Positions 55,580 through 63,495 of a stretch of DNA of 64,000 bases are shown here, one piece after another. The DNA is from Capsulimonas corticalis. GTDB lineage: Bacteria > Armatimonadota > Armatimonadia > Armatimonadales > Capsulimonadaceae. Below the pieces are notes generated by a model. It had not been told where the DNA came from, did not search any database, and saw only the letters and a list, made by a program, of their open reading frames with translations. Every line of letters starts with the position of its first letter. The stretch's first letter is position 1. The DNA is taken from assembly GCF_003574315.2 (NCBI RefSeq), contig NZ_AP025739.1:2604001-2668000 (forward strand), in the 5' to 3' direction. Both the position numbers and the translations under genes were made by a program.

Positions 55580-55771
55580 ATGGTTTTAGACCCGAAATTA
55601 TTGGAAATACTTGCCTGCCCTGCCTGCGACGACCGTCCGCCGCTGCGCCTGGAAGGCGAGACCCTAGTGTGCGACGAATGCCATCGTGTGTACCCGATCC
55701 ACGACGGCATCCCGATTTTGCTTCCCGACGAAGCGCTCCAGCCTGAACAGACCGACGTGAACCACCAGTGA
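55580..55771 (+). CDS. Trm112-family protein
   Basis: A 63-residue zinc-ribbon protein: 'LDPKLLEILACPACDDRPPL' (in part) and 'LVCDECHRVYPIHDGIPILLPDEA' (in part) contain the two CxxC zinc pairs and the 'YPI-DGIPILLP' signature of Trm112/YcaR-like proteins. These activate methyltransferases or accompany lipid A enzymes. ATG 55580 is used; a GTG at 55556 would add eight residues. It ends 7 bp before aroQ. Confidence 0.9.
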   Translation: MVLDPKLLEILACPACDDRPPLRLEGETLVCDECHRVYPIHDGIPILLPDEALQPEQTDVNHQ

Positions 55772-55778
55772 GGATACC

Positions 55779-56246
55779 GTGCAACTGACCCGCTCCGGCC
55801 CGATCAAGATCGCCGTCATCCATGGCCCGAATTTGAATATGCTCGGCATCCGCGATCCCGATATCTACGGCAAAGACAATTTCGACAGCGTCAACCAGAA
55901 GATCGAGGCGCATGCGAAGAGCCTCGGCCTGGAAATCACCATCCAGCAGTCGAATTCCGAAGGCGCCATCATCGATTTCGTTCAGGAAGCGATGTCCTGG
56001 GCCGACGCCATCGTCATCAATCCCGGCGCCTACACGCACTACTCCTACGCGATCCGGGACGCCATCGGCGATTCGCGCCTGCCGACCATCGAAGTCCACC
56101 TGACCAATGTCCACGCCCGCGAGGAGTTTCGGCGCAACTCCGTCATCTCGCCGGTCTCCACCGGACAGATCGTCGGGTTCGGCACCAACTCCTATCTGCT
56201 CGCGCTGACCGCCGCCAAGCGTCTCGTGGAAGAAAGCCATCGCTAG
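55779..56246 (+). CDS. aroQ: Type II 3-dehydroquinate dehydratase
   Basis: A 155-residue enzyme of the shikimate pathway (3-dehydroquinate to 3-dehydroshikimate). 'VIHGPNLNMLGIRDPDIYG' holds the active-site Asn and Tyr; 'QSNSEGAIIDFVQEA' holds the conserved Asn and Glu; 'INPGAYTHYSYAIRDA' has the catalytic His; 'EVHLTNVHAREEFRRNS' has His and Arg for substrate binding. GTG 55779 follows the Trm112-like gene by 7 bp. Length is normal; members form dodecamers. Confidence 0.95.
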   Translation: MQLTRSGPIKIAVIHGPNLNMLGIRDPDIYGKDNFDSVNQKIEAHAKSLGLEITIQQSNSEGAIIDFVQEAMSWADAIVINPGAYTHYSYAIRDAIGDSRLPTIEVHLTNVHAREEFRRNSVISPVSTGQIVGFGTNSYLLALTAAKRLVEESHR

Positions 56247-56273
56247 GAGCCAGCCCTCCAAAGGAAAGTCATC

Positions 56274-57395
56274 GTGAGTGTTATGACGCAAGACGCCCTC
56301 GCCGACCGTCTGGACTCCCTGCGCATGGCCATCGCCGCGCGGGAGCTGGATGCGCTTCTGCTGATCGACATGACCAACATCGGCTACCTGACCGGATTCA
56401 CCGGGTCGGCGGCCTACGTTCTGGTTTCCCAGGACGAAGCGATCGTGATCACCGACGGCCGCTATGCGATCCGCGTGCGTGAAGAAGCCCCGAAGTTCAC
56501 GCCGGTCATCGCGGCCGGCAGCGGCGGCTATCCCGGCGCCTTGCAGGAAGCGCTGACGTCACGCCCCTTGCTCCGAAAGGTCGGTTTTGAAGCCGACCAT
56601 ATGACGGTGGCTCAGTGGGAGCGTTTTGGCAAAGACCTGCCGGAAGGCGTGGCGCTGATCGCCGCCTCGGGGCTGGTGGAAGAGCTGCGCCTGACCAAGG
56701 ACGCCGGCGAAATCGCGAAGACTCGCCGGGCGATTGAGGTCGCGCAGACGGCCTTTCTCTCCGTCAAACATCTCCTGCGTCCCGGCGTGAGCGAACGCGA
56801 GTACGCCGCCGAGCTGGACTTCGCGATGCGCAAGGGCGGCGCCCAGCAGACCGCCTTTGAAACGATCGTCGCTAGCGGCCCGCAGAGCGCCCACCCGCAT
56901 CACAGCCCCAACGCCCGCGTCTTTGAGATCGGCGACTTCATCACCATCGACTGGGGCGCGGAAGTCGACAGTTACTGCTCCGACATCACCCGCACCGTCT
57001 TCATCGGCTCCGACGCCGACGCCACCCCCAAGCACCACGAAGTCTACGAGACCGTTCTGGAGGCTCAGCGCCTCGCCATCGCCGCTATCGCGCCGGGCAA
57101 GAACGGCCAGGAGATCGACGCCGTCGCCCGCGAGCACATCGCCTCGCGCGGCTACGGCGAAGCCTTCGCCCACAGCCTCGGCCACAGTCTCGGCCGCAAA
57201 GTCCACGACGGCCCCGGCTTCTCCACACGCGGCGCGGACTTTATCCTGCGCCCCGGCATGATCATGACCGTCGAACCCGGGATCTACCTGGAAGGGTGGG
57301 GCGGCCTGCGCATCGAAGAAGACGTGCTGGTGACCGAAGACGGCTGCGAGACGCTGACGAGCCTGCCGAATGGGTTTGAGGCCTTGGGGGGATAG
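56274..57395 (+). CDS. M24 Xaa-Pro aminopeptidase
   Basis: A 373-residue metallopeptidase removing N-terminal residues ahead of proline. Creatinase N-terminal domain at 1-135. The pita-bread domain has metal ligands Asp226 ('TIDWGAE'), Asp237 ('SDITRTVF'), His304 ('HSLGHSLG'), Glu334 ('TVEPGIYL') and Glu348 ('RIEEDVLV'). GGAAAG precedes GTG 56274; ATG 56283 is also possible. It follows aroQ by 27 bp, as in many bacteria where a PepP-type gene neighbours aroQ and efp. Confidence 0.9.
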   Translation: MSVMTQDALADRLDSLRMAIAARELDALLLIDMTNIGYLTGFTGSAAYVLVSQDEAIVITDGRYAIRVREEAPKFTPVIAAGSGGYPGALQEALTSRPLLRKVGFEADHMTVAQWERFGKDLPEGVALIAASGLVEELRLTKDAGEIAKTRRAIEVAQTAFLSVKHLLRPGVSEREYAAELDFAMRKGGAQQTAFETIVASGPQSAHPHHSPNARVFEIGDFITIDWGAEVDSYCSDITRTVFIGSDADATPKHHEVYETVLEAQRLAIAAIAPGKNGQEIDAVAREHIASRGYGEAFAHSLGHSLGRKVHDGPGFSTRGADFILRPGMIMTVEPGIYLEGWGGLRIEEDVLVTEDGCETLTSLPNGFEALGG

Positions 57396-57443
57396 GCCCA
57401 GTACAGCCGAAGCCTCACTGCGAATCCGAGACCAGTCATTGGA

Positions 57444-57551
57444 GCCTGGCGAATGAATTCGCGGCTAAAAGTACGGTTACCCGCCTGCGCGGGTTCAGAA
57501 GTCCGCGGAGGCGGACGGCCGTTTTTATAGCCGCGAATTCATTCGCCAGGC
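57444..57551. repeat. Long-arm inverted-repeat element (108 bp)
   Basis: Perfect 24-bp terminal arms (57444-57467 and 57528-57551) enclose 60 bp that contains two smaller palindromes, CCCGCCTGCGCGGG and GTCCGCGGAGGCGGAC. The sequence GCGAATGAATTCGCGG in the arm and the nested GTCCGC palindromes are familiar to me from dispersed repeats in other bacterial phyla. A MITE-like or REP-like element is likely. It lies in the 273-bp gap before the antiporter gene. Confidence 0.85.
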
Positions 57552-57667
57552 TTCTTTTGCCTGTGCTGTATGGCAGGGAACCGTTTTCCCTCCCCGCTGT
57601 TTTATAGGAACATCGACGTTCCGTTTTCCGTTCTCACTTTCCGCTCGCGTTCCGGAGGGCGCCCTCT

Positions 57668-59407
57668 ATGGCCGTATTAAGCGCCGACTCATTTGCATCC
57701 ATCCTCGCGCTCGTTGGCGTCGTGATTGTCGTCGCGGCGCTGATGTCGGGGTTTATCGAGCGCAGCAACGTCCCGCAGGTCGCGGTTTTTCTGGGATTGG
57801 GCGCCGTGCTTGGCCCGGCGGGCCTGCACCTTCTGAATGTCCACCTGGACTCGCCCATTTTGCGCGTGGTGGCGACGCTCAGTCTGGCGCTCGTGCTCTT
57901 TACGGACGCCGTGTCTCTCAATGTCCCCGAAGTCCAGCGGCAAACGGGGCTGGCGCTGCGCGTGCTGGGGCCGGGGACGCTGCTTTCGGCGACCTTGATC
58001 GGCCTGGCGGCGTGGGGATTGCTGAACCTTTCGCCGGCGGCCTCCGTGCTGCTGGGCGCGGCGCTGGCCTCGACCGATCCCGTGCTGCTGCGCGGCCTGC
58101 TGCGCCGGCCGGACATCCCCAGCGCGGCGCGTCAGGCGCTGCGGCTGGAAAGCGGCCTCAATGATGTCGTCCTGCTGCCCATCGTCCTGGTCGCGATGCC
58201 GTTTCTAAGCGCCGGGCCGCTGCCCAATGTGACCCAGTGGATCCACATGGGCCTGAATTTATTTTTGCTCGGACCGGTGGCGGGCATTGCCGTGGGACTG
58301 GTCGGCGTCGCGGTGCTCGATCTGGTCCGCCGCCGCGTGGGCATTCGGCGCGATTATGAGAGCCTTTACTCGCTGGGCGTCGCCTTCGCGGCCTTTGCCG
58401 CCGCCGAAACGGTGCATGGCAGCGGATTTCTCGCCGTGTTCGCGGCGGGGCTGACCATTGCCGCCTTAGACGTGGAGCTCTGCGACTGCTTTCTGGAGTA
58501 TGGCGAGACGACCGCCGAGCTGGCCTTGCTCTTTACCTTTGTCCTGCTGGGAAGCTCGCTGATCTGGTCCGGGTTCGCCATGCTGTCCTGGGCGGCGCTG
58601 GCCTTCGCGCTGCTGACATTGCTTTCGCGTCCGGTGGCGTTTGCGGTTGCTTTGGCGGGCACGAAGCTTGGCAAAAAGGCCCACACGCTGATCTCATGGT
58701 TCGGCCCGCGCGGTCTCAGCACATTGCTGCTCGTGCTGCTGCCGGTCTTCGCGGGCGTTCCCGGCGGCGATCATCTCTTCTCGATCTGCTGCCTCGTAGT
58801 CGTGATGTCCGTCATTCTGCACGGCGGCTCGCTGATGCTGGTGCGTCCCAAATCGCAGGCGGCGCATGACGCCCCCTCGGCGGCGGAGGTCGCGGCCGCC
58901 GCGCCGCCTGCCCAGGATTTCGTGCTGGCCACGGCGGTCGCCGTTCCGCCGAAGAAGGCGAACGCCGCCCGCGACGGCGGCCACCATGGCGACCGGACAA
59001 TCGCGTCCGGCGAAAGTCTTGACCGGATCCTGCCCGCCGCTCAGACCCCCAGGGCGCCGGCGCCGGCGGGGGATCGAATTACCGTCGCCGAGATGCAGCG
59101 CTTGCAGGAGGCCGGCGAAAACGTCGTCGTTCTGGACGTCCGCAGCGAGCGCACGTACAACGACAGCGATCTGCTGGCGGGCGGCGCTCTGCGCATGGAC
59201 TACCACCACGCCGCCGAGCTGTCCGCCAAGGCGGGGATTCCCAAGGACGCCTGGGTGATCCTCTTCTGCGCCTGCCCGGATGACAAAACCAGCGTCTACA
59301 CGGCCGGCGAGATGCGCCGCGCCGGCTGGACCCACGCCTACGCCCTGCGCGACGGCTGGGACGCCTGGCAGGCCGCCGGCCTGCCCGTGGCCGCGAAGGC
59401 CGCGTAG
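57668..59407 (+). CDS. CPA1-type cation/proton antiporter fused to a rhodanese domain
   Basis: A 579-residue fusion. Residues 1-400 form a Na+(K+)/H+ exchanger with about 12 helices; 'ASTDPVLLRGLLR' and 'ESGLNDVVLLPIV' are the ion-binding motifs of CPA1 antiporters. A linker of about 75 Ala/Pro-rich residues leads to a rhodanese domain (about 475-579): 'VVVLDVRSERTYNDSDLLAGG', the active-site loop 'LFCACPDDKTS' with the catalytic Cys, and 'AYALRDGWDAWQAAGLPV'. The rhodanese may sense or tune the transporter (inference). Confidence 0.9.
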   Translation: MAVLSADSFASILALVGVVIVVAALMSGFIERSNVPQVAVFLGLGAVLGPAGLHLLNVHLDSPILRVVATLSLALVLFTDAVSLNVPEVQRQTGLALRVLGPGTLLSATLIGLAAWGLLNLSPAASVLLGAALASTDPVLLRGLLRRPDIPSAARQALRLESGLNDVVLLPIVLVAMPFLSAGPLPNVTQWIHMGLNLFLLGPVAGIAVGLVGVAVLDLVRRRVGIRRDYESLYSLGVAFAAFAAAETVHGSGFLAVFAAGLTIAALDVELCDCFLEYGETTAELALLFTFVLLGSSLIWSGFAMLSWAALAFALLTLLSRPVAFAVALAGTKLGKKAHTLISWFGPRGLSTLLLVLLPVFAGVPGGDHLFSICCLVVVMSVILHGGSLMLVRPKSQAAHDAPSAAEVAAAAPPAQDFVLATAVAVPPKKANAARDGGHHGDRTIASGESLDRILPAAQTPRAPAPAGDRITVAEMQRLQEAGENVVVLDVRSERTYNDSDLLAGGALRMDYHHAAELSAKAGIPKDAWVILFCACPDDKTSVYTAGEMRRAGWTHAYALRDGWDAWQAAGLPVAAKAA

Positions 59408-59412
59408 AACTT

Positions 59413-59442
59413 GCCCCACCTCTTGCCGATGTGGGGCTTTTT
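59413..59442 (+). terminator. Rho-independent terminator
   Basis: GCCCCAC (59413-59419) pairs with GTGGGGC (59431-59437), followed by five T, 6 bp after the antiporter stop. Confidence 0.85.
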
Positions 59443-59446
59443 GCTC

Positions 59447-59475
59447 TTGATATATATCGGATAACAAGATATAAT
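59447..59475 (+). promoter_or_regulatory. Promoter of the PadR-HAAS genes
   Basis: TTGATA (59447-59452), 17-nt spacer, TATAAT (59470-59475), directly after the antiporter terminator. The -35 box lies in TTGATATATATC, similar to the dyad upstream of the GH5 gene; autoregulation by PadR is possible. Confidence 0.75.
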
Positions 59476-59510
59476 GCATTGTAAGGTCGACGATTTGGAA
59501 AGGCGGCGTG

Positions 59511-59858
59511 ATGGGAAACGAACGCGAGTTATTAAAAGGGAACACACCAACGCTGATTCTGGCCGTGCTGGAGGAAATGCCGATGCATGGTTACGCCATC
59601 GCGCAGGCGATCGAGAAGCGCAGCGGCGACATCTTAAAGTTCAAATACGGCACGCTGTATCCCGCGCTGTACAGTCTGGAAAGCGCGGGCTTGATTGCCG
59701 GTCAGTGGGAGCATCTGGAGAGCGAGCGCCCGCGTAAGACGTACTCGATCACCGAGGCCGGGCAGGCGGAACTCTCGAAGCGGACAGCGGCGTGGAGTTT
59801 ATTCTCCATGGCCGTCAACAATATCATCGAAGGAGTGAAACGTGAACAGCCAGCTTAA
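59511..59858 (+). CDS. PadR-family transcriptional regulator
   Basis: A 115-residue winged-helix repressor. 'LLKGNTPTLILAVLEEMPMHGYAIAQAIE' (in part), 'FKYGTLYPALYSLESAGLI' and 'RPRKTYSITEAGQAEL' are the PadR core. The short C-terminal helix fits subfamily 2. The last 17 bp overlap the HAAS-domain gene, so the two are translationally coupled, as is common for PadR and HAAS/DUF1700-like membrane proteins. The ATG at 59511 is preferred; 59508 is also an ATG. It may repress its own promoter. Confidence 0.92.
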   Translation: MGNERELLKGNTPTLILAVLEEMPMHGYAIAQAIEKRSGDILKFKYGTLYPALYSLESAGLIAGQWEHLESERPRKTYSITEAGQAELSKRTAAWSLFSMAVNNIIEGVKREQPA

Positions 59859-60573
59859 TACCCCGAATCCGGAAGATCGGATCGCCGATTATTTGGATTG
59901 CGTCGCGAAGCCCATGAAGGCGATCCCGGAGGAGGCAAAGCAGCCGTTCCTTCAGGAGATCAAAACCCATGCCCAGACCCTGGCCGATCAATACCGGGAT
60001 GAGGGCCGTGATGATGACGCCGCGGTGCGCGACGCCCTGCGGATGATAGGCGATCCGGCGGCCATGGGGAAGTCGTGGGCAAAATCGTGGCTTCGCGCCA
60101 ATGAACCTGGGAGCTTCTGGGGCGCGTTTGTCATTGGGACCGGCATGCTGACTGCCATCCACATCATAAACTACCTGATTTTCCTTGGGATGGCTCCGAT
60201 CAGAGCGGGCCTTGTGACTGGAAGCCCCGTTTCGTTCTGGACGGCGTTGATCTTCGGCTTCTGGTATCTTTGGGGGCAGGCAGCCGTGGTTATGGCCGGC
60301 GCGATCTGTGGCTGGCGTCAGCCGCGCCGCGCGACCGCCGCCCTTCTTTGGACCTGCGCGCTTGGCGCTCTCTGGGAGTTGGTTGGCCTGTGCATGAATG
60401 CGAACGCTCTGAAGACGGCAATGATGGCGCAGCATGCCGGGCATTCGACCGCTGCGCTATTGTTATTCTTAGCCCGAATTTCCATTCTTTCTCTCATAAC
60501 GACTGGCGGACTCTGTGTTTTGGGAAGCAGCATCAGCCGTTCGCGGCGCATTCGACGGCTGCTGCGGGCCTGA
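59842..60573 (+). CDS. HAAS-domain membrane protein
   Basis: A 243-residue membrane protein. Residues 10-90 are a HAAS-type (DUF1700/permease-prefix) helical domain with 'RIADYLDCVAKPM', 'AVRDALRMIGDPAAMGKS'. Five or so membrane helices follow (about 95-235). HAAS proteins typically pair with a PadR regulator, as here, and are thought to signal from the membrane. GTG 59842 lies inside padR. It ends before a perfect hairpin that it shares with the convergent anti-sigma gene. Confidence 0.85.
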   Translation: MNSQLNTPNPEDRIADYLDCVAKPMKAIPEEAKQPFLQEIKTHAQTLADQYRDEGRDDDAAVRDALRMIGDPAAMGKSWAKSWLRANEPGSFWGAFVIGTGMLTAIHIINYLIFLGMAPIRAGLVTGSPVSFWTALIFGFWYLWGQAAVVMAGAICGWRQPRRATAALLWTCALGALWELVGLCMNANALKTAMMAQHAGHSTAALLLFLARISILSLITTGGLCVLGSSISRSRRIRRLLRA

Positions 60574-60611
60574 CGTCCCGGTATGGGCAGAGAACGCGAT
60601 TTCGCACATTT

Positions 60612-60647
60612 GCCGTCGCGAACGAGGAACACCTCGTTCGCGACGGC
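60612..60647. terminator. Convergent hairpin
   Basis: Perfect 16-bp GC-rich inverted repeat (60612-60627 and 60632-60647) with a 4-nt loop between the convergent HAAS and anti-sigma genes. T runs are short, so it may act as a bidirectional terminator or protect 3' ends. Confidence 0.65.
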
Positions 60648-60688
60648 GGCTTCCCATCGTTTTGGGGAATGCGATCTGATGGCGGGCT

Positions 60689-62011
60689 CTATACCGTGCT
60701 TTCCTCGCGCTTGTTCTTTTTGGCCCACCACCGATACCCGAGGATCGCGGGGATCCATAGCGGGGCGTAGGCGACGAACCAGATGACGAGGGCGAGCACT
60801 CGTCCGAAGGCGGCGGCGAGGGTGTCGGTGGCGGCGCCGGTGGACGCCCAGAGGTTGGTCCAGAAGTTGCTGGTGACTTTGGGCGGGTCTTTCGCTTTTT
60901 CGTTCAGCGTGACTTCGATTGAGCTGAGGCGCGCCATCTTCTTGAGCAGCTCCAGCCGAGCGCGCGATTGGTTGAGCTGGATACGCAGGTCGCGGGCCTG
61001 CTCCTGATCCCGCCATGTCACGCGCTTGCCGCGGCTCTTGAGCTCGGCGTCGGTGCGCCGGACTTCGTCCTCCATCACCTGCTCCGCTTGATCGGCGTCG
61101 CTGGTCTTCTCGGTGATGTCCTCGCCGGTGATGCTTTTGCTGGTCACCTTGCCGAACTTGCCAATCTGCGTCATGACGTTATCAAACTGATCGACCGGGA
61201 CTTTCACCGTCACATCCGCCGAGCGGATCCCATTCTCATCGGTCGTCAGCGAATTTTCCGCCTCATAGCCGCCGACGCCTTTGACCAGTGTCGCCAGATC
61301 CGCGCTCGACGCTTCCGAGTTCGCCACTTCCACGCCGATCGACGCTTCGTTATGCACCAGTCGAGTAGAATCGACTCCCGCTTCCTTGTCGCTCAGTTTC
61401 ACCGAGTACGTCACGGGCGGCGATTGCTTGGCGTCAATGCGTCCGCTGTCGTCCATAAAACGCGATTCGGGATTCTTGATTTGGAGCGTAACGCCGTTCT
61501 TACCGTTGGAATCGAAAGTCTGCGTCGGGGCGAAGGTCCTATTGGCGGAGTTGTAATATGCACCAGGAGGCGTCATTGACTGCGCTGGGACAGTGGCGAC
61601 GGACCGTTCGTCGTAATCCTGCGCATATTGTGTCAGACCGAGGCCGATATGTTTTGCGGCCATTGGGGAGCCTAAGTGATTCGCCGTGAAGATCGGCGCG
61701 AGACACCAGAGGACGGCGATGGCGGCGACGGAGCCGGCGAAGACCGGCATGGGCCGGAGTTTGCGGCGGGTGCGGACGGGTGAGGTCGATGCGGGGCCGA
61801 GATCGGCGAGGATCTTGGCGCGCAGGTTTGGGTCGAGCGCCTCGTCGGTTTCGGGGCGCAGTTCTTCGGTGATTTGGGACATTTGGGCAACCTCCATGCG
61901 GCAGGACGCGCAGTGGGCGAGGTGACGGGCGACGGCCAGGCGGCGGAGCAGGGAAAGCTCGCCGTCGATGTATGCCTTCAAATCGTCTTCGTATGCGTGT
62001 CGCTGCGTCAT
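60689..62011 (-). CDS. Zinc-finger anti-sigma factor with DUF4349 domain
   Basis: A 440-residue membrane protein. Residues 1-45 form a zf-HC2 anti-sigma zinc finger ('DGELSLLRRLAVARHLAHCASC', HxxxCxxC). A helix at about 92-110 spans the membrane. A short 'KHIGLGLTQYAQDYDE' segment follows at about 121-136, then a DUF4349 domain (about 200-390; coiled coil 'DQAEQVMEDEVRRTDAEL') and a C-terminal membrane pair. The start overlaps the sigma-factor stop by 4 bp. It probably holds the ECF sigma factor until an envelope signal. Confidence 0.9.
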   Translation of the reverse strand: MTQRHAYEDDLKAYIDGELSLLRRLAVARHLAHCASCRMEVAQMSQITEELRPETDEALDPNLRAKILADLGPASTSPVRTRRKLRPMPVFAGSVAAIAVLWCLAPIFTANHLGSPMAAKHIGLGLTQYAQDYDERSVATVPAQSMTPPGAYYNSANRTFAPTQTFDSNGKNGVTLQIKNPESRFMDDSGRIDAKQSPPVTYSVKLSDKEAGVDSTRLVHNEASIGVEVANSEASSADLATLVKGVGGYEAENSLTTDENGIRSADVTVKVPVDQFDNVMTQIGKFGKVTSKSITGEDITEKTSDADQAEQVMEDEVRRTDAELKSRGKRVTWRDQEQARDLRIQLNQSRARLELLKKMARLSSIEVTLNEKAKDPPKVTSNFWTNLWASTGAATDTLAAAFGRVLALVIWFVAYAPLWIPAILGYRWWAKKNKREESTV

Positions 62012-62598
62012 GATAAACTCTCCGATGCCGTCTCAGGAATGGCGCTGGACGCCGTGTCCTGGACGTAGCCGCCCAGACAATCGCGCAGGCGGCGGAACGC
62101 GTTGGAAAGCCGGCTTTTCACCGTGCCGAGGGGGACGCCGAGGATCTCGGCGCATTCGCTGTAGGTCAAACCATGCATCTCATGCAGTTCCACGATGTCG
62201 CGGTGCTGCGGCGTGAGCGTCCCCAGCGCGCTCTGTACCTGGTCGGCCAGCTCGCGGCGGGCCACCCACCGCTCCGGGTCGCCCGGATGATCCGGGCCGT
62301 TCGGAAGGGTTTCGTCGTAGGCGAGGGTGTCCGGCGCGCGGCGCTCTTTGTGCTTCAGGCACTGGTTGAGCGCCACCCGATAGATCCAGGTGGAGAGCGA
62401 CGCCCGCCCGCCATAGCCGCCGATGCTTTTGAAGAGGCTGACGAAGATCTCTTGAGTCAGGTCCTCCGCGTCGGCTTCGCCGGCGGCGTAGGTGCGCGCC
62501 AACCGATGCAAGCGCGCGCCGTAGCGGTCCAAAATCTCCGCGCACGCCGCACGTTCGCCCCGCGCCGCCCGCTCCGCCAAATGTTGATCGTTTCGCAA
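62008..62598 (-). CDS. ECF RNA polymerase sigma factor
   Basis: A 196-residue sigma-70-family factor. Region 2 runs through 'LDRYGARLHRLARTYAAGEADAEDLTQEIFVSLFKSI' (in part: AEDLTQEIF); 'STWIYRVALNQCL' completes it. Region 4 has 'LTPQHRDIVELHEMHGLTYSECAEILGVPLGTVKSRLSNA' (key: YSECAEILG, GTVKSRL). ATGA overlap with the anti-sigma gene couples translation. Its target promoters are unknown; no obvious ECF-type promoter is seen beyond its own start. Confidence 0.94.
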   Translation of the reverse strand: MRNDQHLAERAARGERAACAEILDRYGARLHRLARTYAAGEADAEDLTQEIFVSLFKSIGGYGGRASLSTWIYRVALNQCLKHKERRAPDTLAYDETLPNGPDHPGDPERWVARRELADQVQSALGTLTPQHRDIVELHEMHGLTYSECAEILGVPLGTVKSRLSNAFRRLRDCLGGYVQDTASSAIPETASESLS

Positions 62599-62702
62599 AT
62601 GTCCGCCTCAGTATTCGCTTTCCGAGGGGTTAGTTCCGTATTGCGGGCGAAAGGTTCACGTACGGGAAGAAGTATTTTTTGTGGGAGGCGGAGCGCCGAC
62701 AA

Positions 62703-63224
62703 TCAATTGCCCGTCAGCGCGCGGATTTGGCGGAAGTGGTGTTCGGTGTGCGCTTCCAGCAGACGGAGGGTTTGGATGGTGTCGAGGCGGCCGGTCCAGG
62801 GGTGCTGATACATGGTGAGGCCGCGCGAGTATGGGGTGAGGTGCTTGAGATGCATGTGGAGCAAGGTCCGCGTGGCGTCCCAGCGCGCGGTCATCTCTTC
62901 CAGCGCCAGGCGTCCCGCTTCGGAGGGATCGAGGAGGTTTTCCGAAATGGGGACATCCGGGAATGCGTGCGGCGCCCGGCAGACCAGCGCGACGGTCAGT
63001 GCGGATTTGGGACTGCGCCGCTTGCGGCTTTGCGAGGGATGGGTCGCCTGACGGACGATTTCCTCGTCCGTCAATAACAAATGGTGGACATGCTGCTGTA
63101 CGGACCATGCGCCGTTACCGGGGCTTTTCATGAGCGTGTGGGGCGGCAGCGAGGAAATCGTGTAAAGCAGGTCCATGCGCAGACGTTCGAGCGTGTCGAA
63201 ATACGTCTCGTACTCCTTGGTCAT
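62703..63224 (-). CDS. DinB-family protein
   Basis: A 173-residue four-helix DinB-like protein (putative metal-dependent thiol transferase family). The metal-binding His pattern is visible: 'WSVQQHVHHLLLTDEE' supplies the first His, and 'LLEAHTEHHFRQIRAL' supplies the C-terminal His pair. Length fits the family. GGAG lies 8 bases before ATG 63224. It is on the same strand as the sigma-factor gene about 100 bp downstream. Substrate unknown. Confidence 0.85.
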   Translation of the reverse strand: MTKEYETYFDTLERLRMDLLYTISSLPPHTLMKSPGNGAWSVQQHVHHLLLTDEEIVRQATHPSQSRKRRSPKSALTVALVCRAPHAFPDVPISENLLDPSEAGRLALEEMTARWDATRTLLHMHLKHLTPYSRGLTMYQHPWTGRLDTIQTLRLLEAHTEHHFRQIRALTGN

Positions 63225-63361
63225 TCGAGATCTCCAGTGTCAATTCCGTCTCCCAGGCATGGGAGGACGGATGAAGACGTTGTGGTTATTTCTTTACGAC
63301 TTGAGATTGAAGACGATCGACGACGATCCGGCGCGCATACGGCGCAGCGCGTTAGGAAGCG

Positions 63362-63490
63362 CTAGTGGTGGTCGTCGCGGTTCTTCGAAAGCTGCTCTTT
63401 CTCGAAGCGAACGCCGATGACCCACAGAGCGATGACGAAACAAATAGAGATGAGGCTGACGATCAGCGCGGTTTGTCCCTGGTAAGGCAT
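63362..63490 (-). CDS. Small single-pass membrane protein (42 aa)
   Basis: A 42-residue protein with one membrane helix (residues about 6-28: 'QTALIVSLISICFVIALWVIG', split at VSLI) and a charged, His-ending tail ('KEQLSKNRDDHH'). AAAGGAAA lies about 9 bases upstream of ATG 63490. It lies 5 bp after the folC stop, so it probably belongs to the same transcript. Function unknown. Confidence 0.6.
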   Translation of the reverse strand: MPYQGQTALIVSLISICFVIALWVIGVRFEKEQLSKNRDDHH

Positions 63491-63495
63491 GACGA

